Positions 44,108 to 54,537 of a DNA stretch of 64,000 nucleotides are shown in pieces. Both the position numbers and the translations under genes were made by a program. The first letter of the stretch is position 1; each line of letters begins with the position of its first letter. Origin of the DNA: Cryobacterium sp. PAMC25264 (GTDB lineage: Bacteria > Actinomycetota > Actinomycetes > Actinomycetales > Microbacteriaceae); contig NZ_CP080383.1 of the NCBI RefSeq assembly GCF_019443325.1, positions 1,984,001 to 2,048,000 on the forward strand, in the 5' to 3' direction. Under the pieces are notes generated by a model. That model did no database searches and was not told the DNA's origin. It saw nothing but the letters and a program-made list of their open reading frames with translations.

Positions 44108-46288
44108 CTAGTTCTCCTGCTGAGCGGATGCGGCGCGGAAGTCGGCCAGCAGCGCGAGCACCTGGGTGACCTCCTTGGGGCCGCGAACCCGGTAACCGGC
44201 CAGGGTGGCGCCCGGACCGATCTTGAGACCGAGGTCGTTGTCGCCGAGAACCGTGAAGGCGTCTTCGTCGGTGACGTCGTCGCCGGCGTAGAGCACCCGG
44301 TCGGCGCCGGTGTGGACGCGCAGACGCTCGAGGGCGTCACCCTTGGTGCTGGAGCGCACGGAGAATTCGAGCACGTTCTTGCCCTCGCGCACCGTGAGCG
44401 ACGGCAGTAGTTCGGCCAGCTGGTCGCGGGCCTCCCGCTGCACGGCCTGACCGTCCTGAGCCGTGGCCAGGCGGGTGTGCAGGGCCAGGCCGGCGGGCTT
44501 CTGTTCGATCCAGGTGCCGAAGACCGGTCCGGAGATGCGTTCGAGCACCCGGGTGAGGGTGTCGAGCTTCTCGAGTTCCTCCGGCACCAGGCCCAGTTCG
44601 ATGCCGTTGGCGTCCAGCTGCACCTCGATGCCGTGCGAGCCGGTGAGGAGCACCTCGCTCTGCGGCTCCGCGACGTGCTTGAGGCTCACCAGGGCCCGGC
44701 CCGACACGAACGCCACCCGCACGCCGGGGAGGTCCAGCAGGCGCTGCACGACGTCGTGGGTGCCGTCCACGGCGCGGGCGTCCTCGGGCTCGTCGACGTG
44801 CGGCGCCAACGTGCCGTCGAAGTCGAGGGCCACCAGGATGGTCTCGGCCGAGCTGATGTCGCGGAGGGCGCTCACCAGGTTCTCCGGCACCCCGCTGGGC
44901 ACGGCGGCCCCGCCGGTGAGGGTCTGCAGGAACGACGCGCTCCAGGCGGCCACGTCGTTGTCGAAGACCTTGCGACGCAGGGCCCGCATCCGCCTCGTGC
45001 GCTCGCGCTTGGGCATGGTGATGGCTTTCATGATCGACGCCTTCATGCCGTCGATGTCGTGCGGGTTGATCAGCACGGCCTGCTTGAGTTCGTCGGCGGC
45101 TCCGGCGAATTCGCTGAGCACCAGAACACCGTCGCCGTCGTGGCGCACGGCCACGTACTCCTTGGCCACAAGGTTCATGCCGTCGCGGAGGGCGGTGACG
45201 AGCATGACGTCGGCAGCGAGGTACAGCGCCACCATCTCTTCGCGGGGGTAGCCGTGGTGGTGGTAGCTGATGGCCGTGTGGCTGATGGTGGAGTAGTCAC
45301 CGTTGACGCGGCCGACGGCGAGTTCGATCTCGTCGCGCAGCTGCATGTAGGTGGCCACCCGCTCACGCGATGGGCTGGCGACCTGCACCAGGGTGACGTC
45401 CTCCACGCTCAGCTGGCCGTCTTCGAGGAGTTCGCCGAAGGCCTTGATGCGGTGGCCGATTCCCTTGGTGTAGTCGAGGCGGTCGACGCCGAGCATGATC
45501 GTCTTGGGGTTGCCGAGGTCTTCGCGGATCTGCCGGGCGCGTTCCTGGATCTCGGGGCGCCTGGCCATCTCCTCGTACGCCGCGGCGTCGATCGAGATGG
45601 GGAAGTGCTTGGCGATGACACGGCGGTGCTGGCCGTTCTGGCTGGGCACGTCCACCGCGACGCCACGGGTGGCGTAGCCGAAGAGGCGGCGCACCGCGCG
45701 GGAGAAGTTGCCCGCGTCGGCCAGCCGCTGGAATCCGATCAGGTCGGCGCCGAGCAGACCGTCGAGGATCTGCTTGCGCCAGGGCAGCTGGGCGAAGATG
45801 CCGTACGGCGGGAAGGGGATGTGGTTGAAGAAACCGATCACGAGGTCGGGGCGCGCGTCGCGCAGCATCCGCGGCACGAGCTGCAGCTGGTAGTCGTGCA
45901 CCCAGACCGTGGCGCCCGGGGCCGCAGCGGCGGCGGCGGCGGTGGCGAAGCGACGGTTGACCTTGACGTAGGCCTCCCACCACTCGCGGTGGTAGCTGGG
46001 CGAGGCGATGACGTCGTGGTAGAGCGGCCAGAGGGTGTCGTTGGAGAAGCCCTCGTAGTAGAGCTCGAGGTCGTCGGTGCTGAGCCGCACCGGAACTATG
46101 GAGATGCCGTCGTTCTCGAAGGGCTCGAACTCGCGATCGGCCACGCCCGGCCAGCCCACCCAGGCGCCGTCGGAGGCACGCATCAGCGGCTCGAGGGCCG
46201 TGACTAGACCGCCGGGCGAGGTGCGCCAGCTTTCGGTGCCGTCTTCGGCGACTTCGTAGTCGACGGGAAGCCGGTTGGAGACCACCAC
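44108..46288 (-). CDS. otsA: Bifunctional trehalose-6-phosphate synthase/phosphatase (OtsA-OtsB fusion)
   Basis: 726 residues as given. Residues 1 to about 470 are the GT20 synthase ([41 protein letters not shown]). Residues about 490-726 are a HAD-type phosphatase with nucleophile motif [12 protein letters not shown] and [10 protein letters not shown]. It makes trehalose from UDP-glucose and glucose-6-phosphate. The only in-frame start is a GTG right at the conserved LVVVSNRLP strand, which is unusually late. The frame upstream (to about 46408) reads like an Ala/Pro-rich extension, and an ATG at 46416 would join it if one base were missing. The true start is uncertain. Confidence 0.9.
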   Translation of the reverse strand: MVVSNRLPVDYEVAEDGTESWRTSPGGLVTALEPLMRASDGAWVGWPGVADREFEPFENDGISIVPVRLSTDDLELYYEGFSNDTLWPLYHDVIASPSYHREWWEAYVKVNRRFATAAAAAAAPGATVWVHDYQLQLVPRMLRDARPDLVIGFFNHIPFPPYGIFAQLPWRKQILDGLLGADLIGFQRLADAGNFSRAVRRLFGYATRGVAVDVPSQNGQHRRVIAKHFPISIDAAAYEEMARRPEIQERARQIREDLGNPKTIMLGVDRLDYTKGIGHRIKAFGELLEDGQLSVEDVTLVQVASPSRERVATYMQLRDEIELAVGRVNGDYSTISHTAISYHHHGYPREEMVALYLAADVMLVTALRDGMNLVAKEYVAVRHDGDGVLVLSEFAGAADELKQAVLINPHDIDGMKASIMKAITMPKRERTRRMRALRRKVFDNDVAAWSASFLQTLTGGAAVPSGVPENLVSALRDISSAETILVALDFDGTLAPHVDEPEDARAVDGTHDVVQRLLDLPGVRVAFVSGRALVSLKHVAEPQSEVLLTGSHGIEVQLDANGIELGLVPEELEKLDTLTRVLERISGPVFGTWIEQKPAGLALHTRLATAQDGQAVQREARDQLAELLPSLTVREGKNVLEFSVRSSTKGDALERLRVHTGADRVLYAGDDVTDEDAFTVLGDNDLGLKIGPGATLAGYRVRGPKEVTQVLALLADFRAASAQQEN

Positions 46289-46484
46289 GAGGTCGAAGTG
46301 GCCGGGGGCGACGGTGTCGGGGCCGGCTTCGGGCGCGGCTTCGGCGCCGGCGGCTGAGCCGTCGGCTGAGGGTGTGGCTGCGGTGGTGTCGGGTGCGGTT
46401 TCGATGACTCATCCATTCCGGTGCCCGCCCATGCGGAACACCTGGGTGCACGTCGAGGTTACCAGCGAAGGCTATGCTGACGCC

Positions 46485-47282
46485 GTGATTCGCATCGGCA
46501 TGAGCACCACCTGTGTCTATCCGCTGCCCCTGGAGGACGCCTTCCGGCTCGCTCATCAGAGCGGTTTCGACGGCGTCGAGGTCATGGTCACGCGCGACGA
46601 GGCCACCCAGGATGCGGCGACGCTCCGGGCCCTCTCCGCCCGGTACTCGCTGCCCATCTTCTCCGTGCACGCCCCGGTGCTGTTGCTCACCCACTTCGTC
46701 TGGGGCAGGGACCCCCGGGTGAAGCTGGAGCGGTCGGCGGCCCTCGCCGCCGAGGTGGGTGCGTCGACGGTCGTCGTACATCCGCCGTTTCGCTGGCAGG
46801 CCGGCTATGCGGAGGAATTCCTCGACATCGTGCGGGCGCTCGGCACGGAGACCGGTATCGAGATCGCCGTGGAGAACATGTTCCCGTGGAAGATCGGCGG
46901 CCGCGGCGTGAAGGCCTACTCCCCCGGCTGGGACACCACCCGGATGGACTGCGACGCGGTCACTCTGGACTTCTCGCACTGCGCGCTGAGCGGGCACGAC
47001 AGCCTGGCCATGGCCACGGCCCTCGGCGACAGGCTGCGGCACGTACACCTCTGCGACGGGTCGGGTTCCCTCGACGAGGGCCGGGTCTTTGACGAGCACC
47101 TGCTGCCCGGACAGGGCTCGGAGCCCGTGGCCGAGGTGCTCAGGCTGCTCGCCGCGGGCGGCTGGACCGGCCAGATCGTGGCCGAGGTGAACACCCGCTC
47201 TGCCCGCTCGGAGCGGGAGCGCCTGGCGATGCTCGCCGATACCCTGGCCTTCGCCCGAACCCACACCCGCACCCCCGCCTAA
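46485..47282 (+). CDS. Sugar phosphate isomerase/epimerase-like TIM barrel protein
   Basis: 265 residues from the GTG at 46485 (VIRIGMSTTCVYPLPLEDAF); the ATG five codons later is an alternative. AP-endonuclease-2/xylose-isomerase-like barrel with metal-ligand candidates in SVHAPVLLL, VVVHPPFRW, IAVENMFP, LDFSHCALSG, HVHLCDG and IVAEVNTR. Reaction unknown. It is divergent from otsAB and ends beside a terminator-like palindrome. Confidence 0.75.
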   Translation: MIRIGMSTTCVYPLPLEDAFRLAHQSGFDGVEVMVTRDEATQDAATLRALSARYSLPIFSVHAPVLLLTHFVWGRDPRVKLERSAALAAEVGASTVVVHPPFRWQAGYAEEFLDIVRALGTETGIEIAVENMFPWKIGGRGVKAYSPGWDTTRMDCDAVTLDFSHCALSGHDSLAMATALGDRLRHVHLCDGSGSLDEGRVFDEHLLPGQGSEPVAEVLRLLAAGGWTGQIVAEVNTRSARSERERLAMLADTLAFARTHTRTPA

Positions 47283-47288
47283 CCCCAC

Positions 47289-47349
47289 CGCGAACTGTGA
47301 GTTAAGCACCCAAAACCTCCGGTTTTGGGTGCTTAACTCACAGTTCGCG
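47289..47349. terminator. Bidirectional terminator-like palindrome, family copy 3
   Basis: 61 bp: CGCGAACTGTGAG outer arm, AGTTAAGCACCCAAAACC inner arm, TCC loop, then the near-perfect complement back to CTCACAGTTCGCG. It lies between convergent genes, seven bases after the isomerase stop. The outer arm is shared with 2717-2777 and 25757-27261, while the inner stem differs with matching changes on both sides. Confidence 0.8.
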
Positions 47350-47364
47350 GGATGAGAGGGCGGG

Positions 47365-49320
47365 TCAGGCGGCGGCGAGGGCGAAGGAGCGGGCGCCTCG
47401 GCGGCGGGCCACGACGGCCGTGGAGAGCAGCACGGCCACGATCGCGAAGAGCAGCAGGGCGAATACCGCCGAGGCAACATCCGCCCCGCTGCCGCCGGAC
47501 ACGATCGCCTGGATGCCCTGCACGGCCCAAGTGAGCGGCAGGAACGGACTGATCACCCGGAACGGTTCCGAGACCAGTTCGAGCGGGTAGAGCCCGCCGA
47601 CCGACACCAGTTGCAGGCTGAGCAGCACCAGCGATATCACCACACCGATGCGGCCGAGCGCCGCCGTGAGGAAGTGATTCACCGTGACGAACACGAACGC
47701 CAGCAGAACCGAGAACCCGAACGTCGCCGGGGCGAGCGTCCAGGACACGCCGAGGGTGCTGTGCAGCAGCAACACCACGGCCAGGGCCTGAGCGGCCGCG
47801 ATCGCGAAGCCGCGGCCGAGGCTGCGCCAGACCAGACGACCGGTGGTGGCGGTCGAGGCCAGGGCGATGGCCGACAGCGGCTTCATCACCAGGAAGATCG
47901 CCAGGGCGCCGATCCAGAGGCCCACCGGGACGAAGAGCATCCCGATGATCGGGCCGATCGAGTCGAGCGGGTTGTCCCGCGCAGAATCGAGGGTGACGGG
48001 CGCCGCGATGACCTTCGCGGTTTCGGTGGGGTCGAGGTCGGTGAGCGCCGAGGCGCTCTCCGCTCCCGTGGCGAGCCCGGCGGCGAGGTCGCCGGCACCG
48101 GTCTCGAGCTGGTGGGCGCCCGACGCGGCCGCGGCGGTTCCGGTGGCCAGTTGGGCCACGCCGTCGGAGAGTTCGCCGAGCCCGGAGGCGAGCCCCGAAG
48201 CTCCCGCGCGCACGCTCTCGGAGCCCGCAGCGAGTTGCGCCGCCCCTGCGGCACTTTGGCCGATCCCGCCCTGTACCCCGGAGAGCGCCGCACTGGTCTG
48301 CCGGCTCAGGGCGTCACCGGAGGACGCCAGGGTGTCGAGGCCGCCCTGCGCCTGGACGAGCCCGCCGAGCACACCCTGCACGGCGGCCTTGGTCTGCGGG
48401 TCGAGCGGCTCGAGAGCGGCGGCGGGAATCTGCGCGGCGACGGACCCCAGTTGGGACACCCCGGATGCCGCGGACTGCACACCCTCGGTGTACTGGGTGA
48501 CCCCGGAGCTGAGAGAGCCCAGCCCCGCCGCTCCGGAGCTCAGGGTGCCGAGCCCGCTGCTGAGCGCGTCCACTCCGGTGGTGTACGAATCCACGCCGGA
48601 GGCGAACGTGGCAGCACCGTCGGCCGCCGCGGCGGTGCCGTCGGCGGTGGCCTGGGTGCCGGTGGCCAGGGTGTCGAGGCCGGCTGCGACGCCGGTCACG
48701 CCAGTGGCCAGCTGAGCCGACCCATCGGCGGCAGCCACCAGGGACTCGCCGAGCGTGCCCAGGTTGGTATACAACCTGCCGAGGTACTGCTTGGTGATCT
48801 CGGTACCGAACGCCCCGGTGAGGGCTCCACCGACGGACTGCGCGACCGAACCGGCCAGGAACGAGTGCGCGTCATCGGTGCGGATGGCGAGGTCGGCCTG
48901 GGTGGGCGTGGACCCCGACAGGGACGTGACCGACTTCGAGAAGTCGCTCGGAATGGTCAGCACGGCGTACGCGCTGCCGTCGGCGAGAGCCTTCGAGGCG
49001 TCGGCGTCGTTGGAGATCACCCAGGCGAACCCGGTGGAGTCCGAGCCCTCCGTGGCGGGCTTGGTGAGCTCGGTCACCAGCTGGCGACCGGCCAGCACCA
49101 TCTGGTCGCTGCCGTCCGGCAGCGTGGTCGTGACGAACTCGTCGTTGTTCACCACGAGGGCGGGCAGGGTGTCCACCCGGTCGTCGGCGCTGTTGAGGGC
49201 GCCGGCGAACAGTCCGGCGACGGCCAACGGCACCACGATGAGTGCGGCCAGGCCGGCCACTGCTCGGCCGCGGCGTTGGCCGGGCGTGCGGCTGAATAGT
49301 CTGTCGAGCCTGGTGCTCAT
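47365..49320 (-). CDS. YhgE/Pip domain membrane protein (ABC-2-like)
   Basis: 651 residues. One N-terminal helix (AALIVVPLAVAGLFAGAL), a long extracellular region with VVNNDEFV and many repeated Ala/Ser/Gly-rich heptad-like segments (about residues 190-440, likely coiled), then five C-terminal helices like ABC-2 permeases. The family includes the Lactococcus phage infection protein; its transport substrate is unknown. The ATG overlaps the MMPL gene stop by four bases, so the two are made together. Confidence 0.85.
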   Translation of the reverse strand: MSTRLDRLFSRTPGQRRGRAVAGLAALIVVPLAVAGLFAGALNSADDRVDTLPALVVNNDEFVTTTLPDGSDQMVLAGRQLVTELTKPATEGSDSTGFAWVISNDADASKALADGSAYAVLTIPSDFSKSVTSLSGSTPTQADLAIRTDDAHSFLAGSVAQSVGGALTGAFGTEITKQYLGRLYTNLGTLGESLVAAADGSAQLATGVTGVAAGLDTLATGTQATADGTAAAADGAATFASGVDSYTTGVDALSSGLGTLSSGAAGLGSLSSGVTQYTEGVQSAASGVSQLGSVAAQIPAAALEPLDPQTKAAVQGVLGGLVQAQGGLDTLASSGDALSRQTSAALSGVQGGIGQSAAGAAQLAAGSESVRAGASGLASGLGELSDGVAQLATGTAAAASGAHQLETGAGDLAAGLATGAESASALTDLDPTETAKVIAAPVTLDSARDNPLDSIGPIIGMLFVPVGLWIGALAIFLVMKPLSAIALASTATTGRLVWRSLGRGFAIAAAQALAVVLLLHSTLGVSWTLAPATFGFSVLLAFVFVTVNHFLTAALGRIGVVISLVLLSLQLVSVGGLYPLELVSEPFRVISPFLPLTWAVQGIQAIVSGGSGADVASAVFALLLFAIVAVLLSTAVVARRRGARSFALAAA

Positions 49321-52221
49321 CGCTGCAGGGCCTTTCCGGTGTCGGTGCTGTTCTGATCCACGGAGCTGAGGTCCAACCGTTGGATGCCGCGCTCCTGGGT
49401 GAGGGCCGGATCGACCAGGTCGAGGGCCGTCACGCTCAGGATGAGCGTCGTGCCCAGCGGGGCGAGCGCCCGAAGACGGCGGCCGGTGCGCGTCCGCCGG
49501 CGTCGACCGGCAGACCGTCGCCGAGATCGACCACGAGCACGCCCGGGCGTTCCGCGAGGGCGGCGGCGGCGAGCGTGGCCGCCCGGGCGAGGGCGGACAG
49601 TGACGCCACGGTGGTGTCCACTGTGAGCGGGCGCCGTTCGGACTCCCCCAGTGCGACGTTCAGCCGGTCCACCCACAGCCGCAGCTGCGCCGGCCGATTC
49701 GCCGCACGGAACAGCGGCTGCACGAGGTCGAGGCGTTCGGCGATGAGTTCGCCCACGGTGAGGCCGTTGTCGCGGGTGTCCGAGACCTCCGCCAGCGCAA
49801 CGGTGCGCATCGCGACCGCACGGTCGGAAGGCAGGGCCGCGCCACGTACCTGGAGCCGCCCGGCGACCGGGTCGAGGCGGCCGGCGAGGGTGGCGGCCAG
49901 AACCCGACGGGCGGCATCCGGACCGGTCAGCACGAGCACCGAACCGGCGTCGACGGCCAAGTCGATGGGGCCGAGCCGGGACTCGGGCAGGCCCACGTAG
50001 AGGGCGTCCGCGGTGATGTCGTCGTTCTGGGCCCGAGCCCAGGCGCTGTCGTCAAGGTGCTGACGCAGCCCCTCACCCTCGATGTCCACGTTGGGCAGCA
50101 CGCGGGCGAGCCAGCGCGGAAGCCACCAGGCGGCGTTGCCGGCCAGGGCCATGGCGGCCGGAACCAGCGTCATCCGCACCAGGAAGGCGTCGAGGAAGAC
50201 GCCGACGGCCAGGGCGAAGGCGATGCCCTTGATGGCGCCGGAGCCCTCGGGGACGAAGGCGAAGAAGACGAAGAACATGATCAGGGCGGCCGCGGTGACC
50301 ACCCGAGCGGCGTGCGAGAAGCCGTGCACGACAGCGCGGCGGGCGTTGCGCGTCTTGACGAACTCCTCCCGCATGCCCGACACCAGGAACACCTCATAGT
50401 CCATTGCCAGGCCGAAGAGCACGGCCATGAGCAGGATCGGCAGGAAGCTGAGGATCGGACCGGGGTTGGACACCCGATCAGGTCGGCCAACCAGCCCCAC
50501 TGGAAGATCGCTACGGTGGCGCCGAGCGACGCGAACACGGACAGCAGGAAGCCCAGCGCCGCCTTGACCGGTACGAAGATCGAGCGGAACACCATGGTGA
50601 GCAGCACGATCGAGAGCCCGACCACGATGAGCGCGAACGGGATGAGCGCGTTGGTGAGCCGGTTGGAGATGTCGATGGAGACCGCGGTGGCGCCCGTGAC
50701 GGTCACCGGGGTGCCGAGGTCGTCGTTGATCGAGGGCGCGATGTCGCGGATCGACTGCACGAGTTCCTTGGTCTTCGGGGAGTTCGGGGCGCTGTCGGGC
50801 ATCACCTGGATGATCGCGGTGTCGACCGTGGCGTTGGGCTGGCCCGCGCTCACGAAGGCCACGTCGGGCAGGTCGCGCAGGTCGGCGGAAATCGTGTCGA
50901 GGTCGGCCACGATGTCGGTGGTCTGGGTGATGTCGACCACCACGATCAGGGGCCCGTTGTAGCCGGGGCCGAAGCCCTTCTCGATCATGCGGTACGCCTG
51001 GTACTGGGTGGATTCCACAGGCTCCGACGCACTGTCGGGCAGGTTGAGGTCGAGGCTGAGCGCGGGGATCGCCATGACCCCCAGGATGCCGACGACGGCG
51101 AGGACCGCCACGACGGGGGCCTTGAGCACGATCGCGACCCAGCGGTGCCCCAGCGTGGGACGCCCGGTGTCGGGCGTGGTGGCACGGCGGTGCGCCCGGC
51201 TGCCGGGTTTGGGGGCCAGGCGTCCCTTGGCCAGGCCGAGGACGGCCGGCAGCAGGGTGATCGCCACGGCGATGGAGATGAGCACGGCGAAGGCCGCTCC
51301 GAGGCCCATCACGCTGAGGAACGGGATGCCCACCACCAGCAGCCCGAGCAGGGCGATGATCACGGTGATCCCGGCGAAGACCACGGCACTGCCGGCGGTG
51401 GCCACGCTCGTGGATGCCGACTCGTGGGGATCGACGCCGTTGGCCAGCTGGGTTCGGTGCCGGGAGAGGATGAACAGCGAGTAGTCGATTCCGACGGCCA
51501 GGCCGAGCATCATGGCCAGCATGGGCGCCGTGCTCGAGACCGACACGAAGGCCGACACTGCCCCGATGCCGCCGATGGCGACGCCGACGCCCACCAGGGC
51601 CATCAGCAGCGGCATGCCGGCGGACATGAGCGAGCCAAAGGTGATAACCAGGACCACGCCGGCGAAGAGCACACCGAAGATCTCGGTCACGGTGATGCCG
51701 AAGGTGTTGTCCTGGAAGACCTGACCGCCGAAGGCCACGGTCAGCCCGGCGTCCTCGGCCGTGCCGGCTGTCGCGACGACGGCGGCAATGGTGGCGTCGG
51801 AGACGTCGGACGATTCTCCGCTGAGCTGCACCTTGGTGATGGCCGTGCTCTCGTCGTCGGAGATGGCACCTGAGGCGTATTCAGAGAACGGGTCGACGAC
51901 GCTGGTGACGCCCTTCAGATCGGCCAGCTCCGTGCCCATCTCGGTGATCGCGGCCTGATAAGCGGGGTCGCTCACAGAGGCTCCGTCCGGCGCCTGGTAA
52001 ACCACCTGCACGGCGGCACCTGCGGCTTGAGGAAACACCTCGGCCAGCTTGTCGATGGCCTCCTGCGATTCGGTGCCCGGGATCGCGAACGATTCCTGCG
52101 TTGTGCCGCCGAGGGCTGCGTTGGCCCCGAGGATGCCGCCGAGGACGATCACCCAGACGCCGATGACGAGCCATGCACGGCGGTAGGCGAAATGGCCGAT
52201 GCGGTAGAGGAACGTTGCCAT
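49317..52221 (-). pseudogene. MMPL family (RND-type) transporter with a C-terminal degenerate ABC-like domain; two apparent frameshifts
   Basis: Mended length about 968 residues. Two RND halves: N-terminal helix, extracellular domain, helices with VGIDYSLFILSRHR; then a second half with GLAMDYEVFLVSGMREEF. After the last helix (about residue 700) comes a soluble domain that follows the ABC ATPase plan: VDAGSVLVLTGPDAARRVLA in the Walker A place but without the lysine, LTVGELIAERL, and a Walker-B-like GVLVVDLGDGLP. Frames break near 50473 (one base missing in CCC) and near 49472 (one base missing beside CCCG). The ATGA overlap with the YhgE gene supports the mended C-terminus. Probably exports lipids or drugs under TetR control. 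Confidence 0.8.
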
Positions 52222-52225
52222 GGTG

Positions 52226-52858
52226 CTACTTCCGGGACTCGTGCTGAAGGGAGGGCTGAACTGGCGCGGAGCGCACGGAGACGGGCGCGAGGAGCTCGAC
52301 GATGACGACTCGCAGGGCCCGGCGGATCTCCTCGGGCGAGGAGGGAGTGCGATCCATGGAACTGCCGAAATTCATGCCGGCCACGAGCGTGTAGGCCGCA
52401 CCGCCCAGGGCGATGCCGAAGCGGATCTGGTCCTCGGTGCTCGCGTTGTGGTCGCAGATGGCGTTGGACAGCCTCCCGATCAGCACGCCGGCGCGGTCGA
52501 TGACGTCGATTCCGGTGAGCGACTGAGCCTGGTTGATGAAGGTGTGCAGCTCCAAACGGAATTCGAGGATGAAGTCGATGAAGTCGTCGACGAAGCGCAG
52601 CCGGGTCGCTTCGGTTTCCTCGGTCGCGAGGAACCGGTCGAGGATCTCCTCCAGCCGGTCGATGGCCGGCGTGAGCACGGCCTCGAGCAGGGCTTCTTTC
52701 GACGCGAAGTGGTACAGCACGCTGGACTTGGAGTACCCCGCCACATCCGCGATGTGCTGCAGGGATGCGCCGGCGAAGCCGACGGAGGCGAACTGCTCGA
52801 GCGCGGTCAGGCGTAATTCGTCGCTCGTGGTCTGGCGCGCGGAGGTGTCTGTGATCAC
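52226..52858 (-). CDS. TetR-family repressor of the MMPL/YhgE operon
   Basis: 210 residues. HTH: GASLQHIADVAGYSKSSVLYH followed by FASKEALLEAV. The C-terminal ligand domain is helical. It is the first gene of the operon, four bases before the MMPL gene, and the palindromes at 52873-52905 lie directly upstream, so it most likely represses its own operon until a ligand releases it. Confidence 0.9.
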   Translation of the reverse strand: MITDTSARQTTSDELRLTALEQFASVGFAGASLQHIADVAGYSKSSVLYHFASKEALLEAVLTPAIDRLEEILDRFLATEETEATRLRFVDDFIDFILEFRLELHTFINQAQSLTGIDVIDRAGVLIGRLSNAICDHNASTEDQIRFGIALGGAAYTLVAGMNFGSSMDRTPSSPEEIRRALRVVIVELLAPVSVRSAPVQPSLQHESRK

Positions 52859-52872
52859 CCGCTCACGCTAGT

Positions 52873-52905
52873 TGACCGATCGGTCAGTTCCTGCACGATC
52901 GGTCA
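52873..52905. promoter_or_regulatory. TetR operator pair
   Basis: Perfect 14-bp palindrome TGACCGATCGGTCA (52873-52886) and a second, one-sided copy ACGATCGGTCA (52895-52905). This is the classic TetR-type operator form, 15 bp before the tetR start. Confidence 0.8.
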
Positions 52906-52951
52906 GATTGTGGGGAAACGTCCAGCCTGCGCCCTGCATTCGTCCCGGGCG

Positions 52952-54121
52952 CTAGACCGTGAAAGCGAGCACGAGGGTCGCCACGATCACCGTCACCGGC
53001 GCGACCGCCAGGCCCAGCAGCATGTAGCGCCGCCAGGAGATCGACACGCCCAGGCCGCTCAGTTGCTGGTGCCAGAGCAGGGTGGCCAGCGACGCCCACG
53101 GCGTGATCAGCGGTCCGGCGTTCACGCCGATCAGGAGCGCCACCATACGCGCCGGCGTCGTCGCAACGGGTTCGAGGGCCAGGTAGGCCGGCAGATTGTC
53201 GATCGCGTTGGCGCCGAGCAGCCCGGCCCCGGCCAGGCGGACCAGGCTCAGCGGATCGTCCCCGGCGCCCGCTACAGCATCGAGAAGGTCCCCCAGGCCC
53301 AGTTCGTGCAGGGCCGCCATCACCAGGAACAGGCCAGATGCCAGCAGCACCAGGGGCCACGGTATGAGGCCAGGCCGCAGCGTCTTGCGGTCAAGGACGA
53401 AGAAGATCACCGCGAGGAGCACCGCCGCCTGCACGGCGGGGATCCACACCGGGATTCCGGAGACCAGGGCCGGGATGAGGGCCACCACGGTCACGGCACT
53501 CGTACCGAACAACACGGGGTTCTTCACGCGGGTTCCCGGCGTCATCTCGTAGGGCTCTCGGAGCGTGCGCCGGCAGACCAGGTAGATCGCACCAACGGTC
53601 ACGAGGATCGCGGCTAGGGCGGGCGCTCCGGTCAGCAGTGCGAATTGCAGGGGGCTCACCGGATGCCCGACCAGCTCGCCGATGCGACCCTGGGCGAGCA
53701 GGTTGGTGAGATTGGACACCGGCAGGAGCAGCGAGGCCGTGTTGGCCAACCACACCGTGGTGAGGGCGAACGGGAGCGGACTCAGGCCGACATGCCTGGC
53801 CATCACCACCACTACCGGTGTGAGGAGCACCGCCGTCGTGTCCAGCGAGAGGAAGATCGTGCTCAGCACGGCAAGGACCACCACCAGCAGCCACAGCAGC
53901 CAGGTACGCCCGCGGGCCCACCGGGTGAGCCGTTCAGCCACGAAGGTGAACAGACCGGCCGCCGCAGCCAGCTCGGCCACGACGGTGATCGCCACCACGA
54001 AGACCAGGACGGGCAGCACCCGGTCGATCAGCTCCACCGTCGCCGGCCACGGCAGCACCCCGGTGATCACGGCTATGACCCCTGCACAAAGCAGCACCGC
54101 TCCGACGATCCCCGTACGCAT
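52952..54121 (-). CDS. ArsB/SLC13-type permease
   Basis: 389 residues from the ATG at 54121 with AAGGGG upstream; a start at 54247 is rejected. About 11 hydrophobic helices. SLDTTAVLLTPVVVVMARH and NLTNLLAQGRIGELVG in the first half and GANAIDNLPAYLAL in the second half are the paired signature loops of the ion-transporter superfamily that includes ArsB and NhaD. No arsR or arsC is nearby, so the substrate (arsenite, organic anion or sodium) is unknown. Confidence 0.78.
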   Translation of the reverse strand: MRTGIVGAVLLCAGVIAVITGVLPWPATVELIDRVLPVLVFVVAITVVAELAAAAGLFTFVAERLTRWARGRTWLLWLLVVVLAVLSTIFLSLDTTAVLLTPVVVVMARHVGLSPLPFALTTVWLANTASLLLPVSNLTNLLAQGRIGELVGHPVSPLQFALLTGAPALAAILVTVGAIYLVCRRTLREPYEMTPGTRVKNPVLFGTSAVTVVALIPALVSGIPVWIPAVQAAVLLAVIFFVLDRKTLRPGLIPWPLVLLASGLFLVMAALHELGLGDLLDAVAGAGDDPLSLVRLAGAGLLGANAIDNLPAYLALEPVATTPARMVALLIGVNAGPLITPWASLATLLWHQQLSGLGVSISWRRYMLLGLAVAPVTVIVATLVLAFTV

Positions 54122-54218
54122 GGTTCCCCTTCGACCTCGGGCATCCGCCCGGTTTCTCAGCCGGGCCGACTCGCGTGATCGACGACCACCCCGGTAGCGT
54201 AGAACGAAGGAGGCAGAC

Positions 54219-54431
54219 ATGCGGAAATTTTTGTTCAACGGGGCCATGATCGGCGTCGTGGCCGGCGGCTGGAATATCCTTCAGGCGACCCGGCACGGAC
54301 CGAGGGACTGGCGCCTCGTGCTCACCTGGATCGGCTGGGCGTTGAGCGTTGCCGTGGCCATCGGCAACGTCACCAAGGACGCCGAGGAGAAGAAGCTCAC
54401 CAGCGGCGAGGGCAAGCGCGGCAAGAAATAG
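54219..54431 (+). CDS. Small hypothetical membrane protein
   Basis: 70 residues with an ideal AAGGAGG site seven bases upstream. Two weak hydrophobic segments (FNGAMIGVVAGGWNIL and LTWIGWALSVAVAIGNV) and a lysine-rich tail. No family recognised. It is divergent from the permease. Confidence 0.65.
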   Translation: MRKFLFNGAMIGVVAGGWNILQATRHGPRDWRLVLTWIGWALSVAVAIGNVTKDAEEKKLTSGEGKRGKK

Positions 54432-54537
54432 CCGCATACTCCTCTGAGTACCCCGGCTGCGGCGTGTCACCCCCGTCTTTCCTAGTGATGGCGGGGAAAC
54501 TGGACTTCTTAGTTGTTGCAGAAGGAAGGGGCTCTCG

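Noticed and set aside
45363-47480. 705-codon leftward frame across otsAB and the isomerase gene
   Set aside because: Crosses the palindrome and the divergent promoter and translates to Arg/Pro-rich sequence; the two real genes in other frames have strong motifs.
52952-54121. Arsenite efflux (arsB) as a firm call
   Set aside because: The fold fits, but no arsR, arsC or related gene is nearby and other ion-transporter families share the same signatures.
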